A DNA stretch of 11,119 bases from Anaerolineales bacterium (GTDB taxonomy: Bacteria; Chloroflexota; Anaerolineae; Anaerolineales; E44-bin32). The notes under the pieces are model-generated. The model saw only the letters and a program-made list of their open reading frames with translations, did not search any database and was not told where the DNA came from. The translations under genes and the position numbers were made by a program. This document shows, in pieces, positions 7,267 to 11,119 of the stretch. Within the stretch, counting starts at the first letter, position 1. The number at the start of each line of letters is the position of its first letter. The stretch spans positions 1 to 11,119 of the forward strand of contig JAHFAU010000054.1 in assembly GCA_023250385.1 (NCBI GenBank), read 5' to 3'.

Positions 7267-8152
7267 CTTCGAGCTTGGCCTGGGCCGCCCGAATCCGCTG
7301 CTCGGCAAGCTGGACATAGGCCGGCTCGATCTCGTAACCGACGAATGAGCGCCTATTCTGCAGCGCCGCCACGCAGGTGGTCCCCGAACCAACGAACGGA
7401 TCCAACACCACGTCCCCCTGATAACTGTAAAGCTTGATCAGCCGCTCCGGGAGTTCGAGCGGAAACGGCGCCGGGTGGCCGACCTGGCGAGCCGAGGCCG
7501 CAGGGATTCGCCAGACGCTCTTGGTCCATTCCAAGAATTCCCCCCGCTCGATGGTACTCTTCCGACCGTCAGCCTTTCTGGCGAATGCCTCCTTAGAGAA
7601 GATCAGGATGTACTCATGGACGTCGCGCAAGACCGGATTGGTCGCAGCCCGCCACGATCCCCAGGCCGTGGAGGCGGCCGCGCTGGCCGCTTTGTCCCAG
7701 ATGATCTCGCCTCGCATCTGGAATCCAAGCTCCAGCATGTCCTGAATCAGGTAGGCGTGCAGTGGGATGTAGGGCTTGCGGCCGAGGTTGGCCACGTTCA
7801 CGCAGGCCCGCCCTCCGCCGACCAGCACCCGGTAAGTCTCCGAGAACACTCTCCGTAACAACCCTCGATACTCCTCGAGCGAGAGATCCTCGTCGTACTC
7901 CTTGCTGGCGTTGTACGGCGGAGAGGTCACCATGAGATGCACGCTGCCGTCCGGCAGTTCTTGCATCTGTTCGGAGGATTTCAGGTACAGCCGGTCGAGC
8001 AGCTCGGCCGGCAGTCGTTGCTCCGGCGCCTGGGAAGGCGGCTTCGGCCGTTGATCCGCGTACAGCCGACTGGCGTAGAAGGGCGAGGCATCATGGCTCG
8101 AGCGGCCGCCAGAGCCGAACTTGCTGGTGCGGGTCCGCTTGCGGGCTGCCAT
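7262..8152 (-). CDS. Solitary beta-class DNA methyltransferase (N6_N4_Mtase family)
   Basis: This is an S-adenosylmethionine-dependent DNA methyltransferase that would modify an amino group of adenine or cytosine. The catalytic motif IV TSPPY (76-80) precedes the cofactor motif I DPFVGSGTT (251-259), which is the beta-class order. HPAPFPLELPERLI (226-239) is the usual motif X region. SPPY is commoner in N4-cytosine enzymes, but this does not settle the base. The N-terminus carries a distinctive RTSKFGSGGRSSHDASPFYASR-type block (about 8-29) that I recall from solitary methyltransferases of Chloroflexota and Actinobacteria; its function is unknown to me. I chose the ATG at 8152 (296 aa). It lies 2 nt after the era stop and just before this block, whereas an upstream in-frame start at 8224 would only add residues inside era. 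No endonuclease or specificity subunit is nearby. Target sequence cannot be read from the protein. Confidence 0.88.
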   Translation of the reverse strand: MAARKRTRTSKFGSGGRSSHDASPFYASRLYADQRPKPPSQAPEQRLPAELLDRLYLKSSEQMQELPDGSVHLMVTSPPYNASKEYDEDLSLEEYRGLLRRVFSETYRVLVGGGRACVNVANLGRKPYIPLHAYLIQDMLELGFQMRGEIIWDKAASAAASTAWGSWRAATNPVLRDVHEYILIFSKEAFARKADGRKSTIERGEFLEWTKSVWRIPAASARQVGHPAPFPLELPERLIKLYSYQGDVVLDPFVGSGTTCVAALQNRRSFVGYEIEPAYVQLAEQRIRAAQAKLEA

Positions 8153-8154
8153 GC

Positions 8155-9069
8155 TCAAGACCTGCGGCCGGACGGACCGGAGCGATACCCCAGCCGGCGG
8201 AGCGCCTGTTCGTCGTTCCGCCACTTCGGCAACACCTTTACCCGCAACTGCAAGTAGACGTTTCTTCCCGACATCCGTTCGATATCCTTTCGCGCCTGGG
8301 TTCCGATTTCCCGGAGCATCCGTCCACCCTTCCCGATCACAATTCCCTTCTGCGATTCTCGCTCGACGAACAAGGTCGCGGCAACCCAGGCGCCGCGCCC
8401 ATTCCGCTCCCGGAATTCGTCGATAACAACCGCAATGCTGTGCGGCACCTCCTGCCGCAGAGCCTGCAGGGCCGCCGCCCGGATCAGGTCGGCTGCCAGC
8501 TCGCGTTCGTAGGCGTCGGTGATCTCGCCTTCGGGGAAGTAAGGCGGGCCGGCCGGCAGACGTTCGAGAATCGCCTCCAGGAGGAGTTCGAGATTGTCTC
8601 CCCGGAGAGCCGAAACCCCGAACACGGGCGAAGCCGGCAGGAGGTCCTCATAGGCCTCCCAATGCCTCTGGAGCATTTCCGGCGGGGTCAGGTCGATCTT
8701 GTTCAGCGCGCCCAACCGCGGTTTTTGGCTGGAGGCTACGGCGCCGGCCACTCGTCGGTCGTCGGGCGTCGGCGAGCGACTCAGATCGAACACGCAGAGG
8801 ACCAGGTCGGCCTCATTCAACGCCTCGTGGGCAAGTTCGTCCAGGAGCTTTCCCAGCCGATGCCGGGGTGAGTGGATCCCCGGGGCATCGACGAACACGA
8901 CCTGGGCGGCGGGCAGCGTGAGGATTCCGAGCTGGCGCCGATGAGTGGTCTGCGGTCGGGGTGAAACCGGAAGGATGCTCTCCCCCAGGTAGCGGTTGAC
9001 CAGCGTCGATTTCCCGACGCTCGGCCGCCCCGCCACCACGACAAAACCCGCCCGATGCTCGCTGCTCAC
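8155..9069 (-). CDS. era: GTPase Era
   Basis: Era is a GTPase that binds the 3' end of 16S rRNA through a KH domain and assists 30S assembly, a role that complements RbfA encoded in the operon to the left. G1 is GRPSVGKS (14-21), switch I contains PQTTHRR (39-45), G3 is DAPGIH (61-66, where DTPG is usual), G4 is NKID (123-126) and G5 is SAL (153-155). The KH domain has LFVERESQKGIVIGKGG (233-249) then MLREIG and ends in VKVLPKWR (277-284). It is 304 aa, normal length. The start is GTG at 9069. GGAG lies 9 nt upstream (9079-9082), but a good promoter puts the transcript start almost at the GTG itself. It probably heads a two-gene unit with the methyltransferase. Confidence 0.96.
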   Translation of the reverse strand: MSSEHRAGFVVVAGRPSVGKSTLVNRYLGESILPVSPRPQTTHRRQLGILTLPAAQVVFVDAPGIHSPRHRLGKLLDELAHEALNEADLVLCVFDLSRSPTPDDRRVAGAVASSQKPRLGALNKIDLTPPEMLQRHWEAYEDLLPASPVFGVSALRGDNLELLLEAILERLPAGPPYFPEGEITDAYERELAADLIRAAALQALRQEVPHSIAVVIDEFRERNGRGAWVAATLFVERESQKGIVIGKGGRMLREIGTQARKDIERMSGRNVYLQLRVKVLPKWRNDEQALRRLGYRSGPSGRRS

Positions 9070-9075
9070 GGCAGA

Positions 9076-9104
9076 ATTCTCCGAGCAAGCCGGCGGGGTG
9101 TCAA
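9076..9104 (-). promoter_or_regulatory. Sigma70-type promoter for era
   Basis: On the minus strand, TTGACA (bases 9104 to 9099, perfect -35) is followed by a 17-nt spacer and GAGAAT (9081 to 9076, 4 of 6 matches to TATAAT). The predicted transcript start is near 9069, which coincides with the era GTG. Either the main mRNA is leaderless or another start lies further upstream. Confidence 0.5.
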
Positions 9105-9132
9105 GCCGCTGTTCGGCTCCAAACGCTATAAT
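9104..9132 (+). promoter_or_regulatory. Promoter and possible operator for the DUF47 gene
   Basis: A perfect TATAAT lies at 9127-9132, but no good -35 is found 16-18 nt upstream. Where the -35 should be, there is a perfect inverted repeat AGCCG-CTGTT-CGGCT (9104-9118), and CAAGCCG occurs twice, at 9086-9092 and 9102-9108. A weak -35 plus a dyad suggests an activator or repressor site. The repeats do not look like canonical PhoB boxes. The expected transcript start is near 9139. Confidence 0.45.
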
Positions 9133-9146
9133 TGCCCCCGTTCTGA

Positions 9147-9179
9147 GGCCGTAATATACACGGCCGGCAGGGCCGGAGG
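9147..9179 (+). promoter_or_regulatory. Leader hairpins and Shine-Dalgarno of the DUF47 gene
   Basis: The Shine-Dalgarno GGAGG (9175-9179) lies 10 nt before the ATG at 9190 and fixes that start. Two small perfect hairpins precede it: GGCCG (9147-9151) with CGGCC (9161-9165), and CCGGC (9164-9168) with GCCGG (9172-9176). They share bases 9164-9165, so they exclude one another. The second takes the first two G of the Shine-Dalgarno. A regulatory role is an inference. Confidence 0.4.
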
Positions 9180-9189
9180 CTGCGCAGGC

Positions 9190-9813
9190 ATGGGATTGTT
9201 CTCGAGACGGAAGAAACCTAATCGCTTCATCGAGCTATTGACCAAACAGGCGGAGCACACTGCGGAGGGCTTGCAGATCTTGCTGCAGTACGTGAAGAAC
9301 CAGGACGAATCGCTGGCTCGTAAGCTCACCGAATTCGAGAAGCAAGCCGACGAAGTGCGCCGGATCCTGATCGACGAGCTGAATCGTACCTTCATCACAC
9401 CGATCGATAGGGAGGACATCTTCTCCCTATCCTTGACGATCGACGACGTCCTGGATTATGCAAATTCGACTCTTGAAGAGATGGCGATGCTTGAAATCGA
9501 GCCGACCCCGTTCCTCGAGCGAATGGTCTCACTGCTCAGCGAAGCGGCGAGTGAGATCCATATGGGAGTGATGCGGCTGGAAGATCATCCGAGCGTGGCG
9601 AACGACCACGCCGTGCGGGCCAAGGCCCTCGAGAATCGGATGGAGACGGTTTATCGGGAAGCGATCTCGGACCTGTTCCACATGCCCCGCGATATCGATC
9701 ACATCGTCGAAATGCTCAAGCTGCGGGAGCTCTATCGGCACCTGTCAAACGCGGCTGATCGGGGCGATGCGGCCGCCAACGTCATCGGCGATATTGTTGT
9801 GAAAAAGATGTAG
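9190..9813 (+). CDS. DUF47 / PhoU-like phosphate transport regulator
   Basis: This 207-aa all-helical cytosolic protein of the DUF47 (PhoU_div, Pit accessory protein) family resembles PhoU. Members are usually co-encoded with a PiT phosphate transporter and are thought to regulate it, probably through metal-bound acidic clusters. The start MGLFSRRKKPNRFIELL is typical of the family. Family marks are FEKQADEVRR (49-58), FITPIDREDIFSL (68-80), IDDVLDYAN (84-92) and, in the second half, KLRELYRHLSNAADRGDAAANVI (177-199) with VVKK near the end. I chose the ATG at 9190, not an upstream in-frame ATG at 9055. The extra 45 residues of that start would overlap era and the promoter, and GGAGG precedes 9190. 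No PiT gene follows; the next gene is convergent and only 3 nt away. Confidence 0.92.
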   Translation: MGLFSRRKKPNRFIELLTKQAEHTAEGLQILLQYVKNQDESLARKLTEFEKQADEVRRILIDELNRTFITPIDREDIFSLSLTIDDVLDYANSTLEEMAMLEIEPTPFLERMVSLLSEAASEIHMGVMRLEDHPSVANDHAVRAKALENRMETVYREAISDLFHMPRDIDHIVEMLKLRELYRHLSNAADRGDAAANVIGDIVVKKM

Positions 9814-9816
9814 GCC

Positions 9817-10767
9817 TCAGCCAGCCAGTCGGTCGAGCTTGAGACCCAGCTCGCGCCACTGAATTTTGGAAACGCCGAGCTTCTGTCGCAGATTGTCCTT
9901 GTCGATGCCGGCCTTGTAATCGGTAAGGGCGGCCGTCCAGCGGCACATGTTGAAGGAAAGGTGCTTCTTCTTCAACCCGGCCGCGGCGCCGATCTCTTCC
10001 AGCAGGTACTCCAGCCGCCGCGGGGAATAGGGGAAGAGGCGCTCCGTCGGGGCATACTGTTCCAGGTACTCCCGGTAGGCCGGTATCCAGGCCGGCTCCA
10101 GCGGCAGCTTCCGTTCGCGGTAGCGCTTGCGCACGTCCCCATAACGGATCCACAGGATCGGGCCGTCCACAGCCTTGAGGTCGATGTGTTTGAGGTGAAC
10201 CCCAAGACACTCGCCTTTCTTCACCCCGGTACTCAAGAGTAGGCCGACCAGGGCATACGGCCGGGAATCCGGTGGGTCCTTCCGCCGCAGCTGCTCGGCC
10301 GTTTTCAGCACGGCCAGAACCTCATCTTGGGTAAGAACTTCCGGCAGCGGGCTGAGCACCGAATGCTGAGGCACCGCCGTGGCCGGATCCTCGATCAGCA
10401 CGCCGGCCTGTTTGAGCCAGCGGAAGAAAGCCTTGACCGAGGTAATGCGTCGGGAATAGGTCTTCGGGCTGCAAGGGACTCCGCGACGGTTGAGCATCCA
10501 TTCCAGGAAGTTGCGCAGGTCGTGGGCCCCGATTGCGTTGATGGAGTGGCCGGCGCCCATGAAACGGCCAAGCAGGCGCAGGTCAGTGGTAAAGGCCTTG
10601 ACGGTGTGGATCGAGCGGCCGGCCGCCTCCAAGTCTTCCCCCCAGGCCTGGATAGCGGCGCTCAGGCTGGAATCGGGCCGTAGGGGGCCGCGGGAGCGAC
10701 CCTGGTTGGACCGGGTCCCACGCCGGGAGCGTGAGAAGAGCGGCAGCTGTTCCCGAGTTGCTGCCAT
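9817..10767 (-). CDS. Xer-like tyrosine recombinase homologue, apparently catalytically dead
   Basis: This 316-aa protein has the two-domain plan of XerC/XerD. An N-terminal helical core-binding domain spans about 32-130 (SAAIQAWGEDLEAAG, SIHTVKAF, RRITSVKAFFRWL). A C-terminal recombinase fold spans about 140-312 (LTQDEVLAVL, LLLSTG, IDL, LFPYSPRRLEYLL, AGLKKKHL). Aligned by eye to E. coli XerD, the first catalytic Arg is Lys183 (GVKKGE for GLRVSE). The beta-hairpin Lys is kept (K214), the first His is Asn273 (SFNMCRW for SPHVLRH) and the second Arg is kept (R276). The second His is Val299 (LGVSK for LGHSD), and the Tyr nucleophile position is Gly308, with no Tyr after residue 284. The frame is intact, so this does not look like a decaying pseudogene. 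DNA binding without strand cleavage is the likely inference. The N-terminal tail is basic and starts with QLPLF (7-11). An ATG start with weak Shine-Dalgarno but a good promoter is used. Confidence 0.85.
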   Translation of the reverse strand: MAATREQLPLFSRSRRGTRSNQGRSRGPLRPDSSLSAAIQAWGEDLEAAGRSIHTVKAFTTDLRLLGRFMGAGHSINAIGAHDLRNFLEWMLNRRGVPCSPKTYSRRITSVKAFFRWLKQAGVLIEDPATAVPQHSVLSPLPEVLTQDEVLAVLKTAEQLRRKDPPDSRPYALVGLLLSTGVKKGECLGVHLKHIDLKAVDGPILWIRYGDVRKRYRERKLPLEPAWIPAYREYLEQYAPTERLFPYSPRRLEYLLEEIGAAAGLKKKHLSFNMCRWTAALTDYKAGIDKDNLRQKLGVSKIQWRELGLKLDRLAG

Positions 10768-10803
10768 TGCTACGACAGATTGGTTCGCATAGCCACGGGC
10801 TGG

Positions 10804-10832
10804 ATACTAGACTCGAGCCAGCGAAAAGTCAA
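10804..10832 (-). promoter_or_regulatory. Sigma70-type promoter for the Xer-like gene
   Basis: On the minus strand, TTGACT (10832 to 10827) is followed by exactly 17 nt and TAGTAT (10809 to 10804). The transcript would start near 10797, giving a leader of about 30 nt before the ATG at 10767. The gene therefore has its own promoter and need not depend on the gene upstream. Confidence 0.55.
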
Positions 10833-10901
10833 CTAGCCCTCGCCATGCGCCCTGGCCCTTCGCTCCGGTTGAGGGAATGGTGGTTCTCCTGCCGGTGGCA
10901 C

Positions 10902-10918
10902 GCCGGGCCGTGGCCGGC
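10902..10918 (-). terminator. GC-rich stem-loop just after the edge gene
   Basis: GCCGG and CCGGC form a perfect 5-bp stem around a 7-nt loop, starting 5 nt after the stop of the minus-strand gene at the right edge. There is no T run, so it is at best a weak or Rho-assisted terminator. Apart from this and the promoter at 10804-10832, I see nothing in the interval 10768-10922. Confidence 0.3.
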
Positions 10919-10922
10919 CTAG

Positions 10923-11119
10923 CTATGAACCGAGTTGGCCGCGGGTGGGGTCAAAACACGGATCGTAATCGTTCCCGATTACCAACCGATACACAAAGGG
11001 AGACGACGGGTCGGGCGAACTCGCTAGCTGCCCACTTCCCAGGCCGAACGCCCGCACGATCGCCTGGCTTTCCTCGGCGGTCGCCAAACCGAAACCGATC
11101 AACTGGGTGGTGCTTGTGG
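10923..11119 (-). CDS. C-terminal end of a protein with LytR_C-like domain (partial)
   Basis: An open minus-strand frame enters from the right edge and ends in TAG at 10925-10923, giving 64 visible residues. It reads TTQLIGFGLATAEESQAIVR, then AFGLGSGQLASSPDPSS, then VYRLVIGNDYDPCF. The pattern resembles the end of the LytR_C domain at the tail of LytR-CpsA-Psr cell-wall phosphotransferases and related proteins: a strand, a helix that pairs off a residue string, a D-P-x-S turn, and a V-x-L-V-I-G-x-D-Y ending. Third codon positions are about two-thirds G or C, consistent with real coding. The gene is in the same direction as the Xer-like gene, 155 bp upstream of its start. The family call is tentative because most of the protein is outside. 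Confidence 0.5.
   Translation of the reverse strand, partial: TSTTQLIGFGLATAEESQAIVRAFGLGSGQLASSPDPSSPFVYRLVIGNDYDPCFDPTRGQLGS

Noticed and set aside
8153..8224. Longer methyltransferase starting at 8224
   Set aside because: The extra 24 residues lie entirely inside the 3' end of era and look like out-of-frame era. ATG at 8152 is 2 nt after the era stop and directly precedes the family-like N-terminal block.
8440..8871. 143-aa plus-strand frame antisense to era
   Set aside because: It is opposite the conserved GTPase and KH coding region, with no ribosome binding site or motif.
9055..9189. Longer DUF47 protein starting at 9055
   Set aside because: It would overlap the era start and run through the TATAAT and Shine-Dalgarno. 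MGLFSRRKKPN at 9190 is the usual family N-terminus.
9782..10210. 142-aa minus-strand frame in the Xer-like gene
   Set aside because: It is another reading frame of the same strand inside a longer gene with clear recombinase-fold homology.
9817..10767. An integrase marking a mobile element or prophage
   Set aside because: No tRNA attachment site, direct repeats, excisionase or cargo genes are visible, the protein lacks the nucleophile, and the neighbours are housekeeping genes.
10731..10922. 63-aa plus-strand frame near the right end
   Set aside because: It overlaps the start and promoter of the Xer-like gene, lacks a ribosome binding site and has no recognisable motif.

Overview
The window is about 11.1 kb of GC-rich bacterial chromosome. 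It is almost entirely coding and mostly housekeeping. Gene order, the short IF2 (596 aa), the linker and tail of NusA, the GTG starts and the overall protein style suggest a member of Chloroflexota or a related deep-branching lineage. That assignment is inferred from recalled family resemblance, not from a search. No tRNA, rRNA, CRISPR array or insertion sequence was seen.

Bases 1-7225 (+) hold the classical transcription/translation operon nusA (5' end cut by the window) - rnpM/ylxR - infB - rbfA - nrnA (DHH phosphoesterase) - truB - ribF. The genes are tightly packed. rbfA/nrnA overlap by 11 nt, nrnA/truB by a 4-nt GTGA, and ribF starts directly after the truB stop. The only sizeable internal gap is 82 nt before infB, which has its own good ribosome binding site. 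The operon links transcription antitermination, RNase P RNA binding, translation initiation, 30S maturation, small-RNA turnover, tRNA pseudouridylation and flavin cofactor synthesis.

Bases 7262-9069 (-) hold era followed, 2 nt after its stop, by a solitary beta-class DNA methyltransferase with no restriction enzyme beside it. Convergent with ribF, this pair looks like one transcript (era first). A 120-nt divergent region (9070-9189) separates era from a DUF47/PhoU-like gene (9190-9813, +). It holds a TTGACA-17-GAGAAT promoter for era, a perfect TATAAT for the DUF47 gene, a short inverted repeat between them, and two mutually exclusive small hairpins, one reaching into the DUF47 Shine-Dalgarno.

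Bases 9817-10767 (-) encode a protein with the full two-domain layout of a Xer-type tyrosine recombinase. Most catalytic positions are replaced (R to K, H to N, H to V, Tyr nucleophile to Gly). It is probably a catalytically dead DNA-binding Xer homologue. It has its own promoter (TTGACT-17-TAGTAT) and an N-terminal QLPLF peptide that matches the bacterial sliding-clamp-binding consensus. This is the most unusual object in the window. Upstream of it, at the right edge, the last 64 codons of another minus-strand gene are visible. They resemble the C-terminal LytR_C domain of cell-wall LCP-type proteins.
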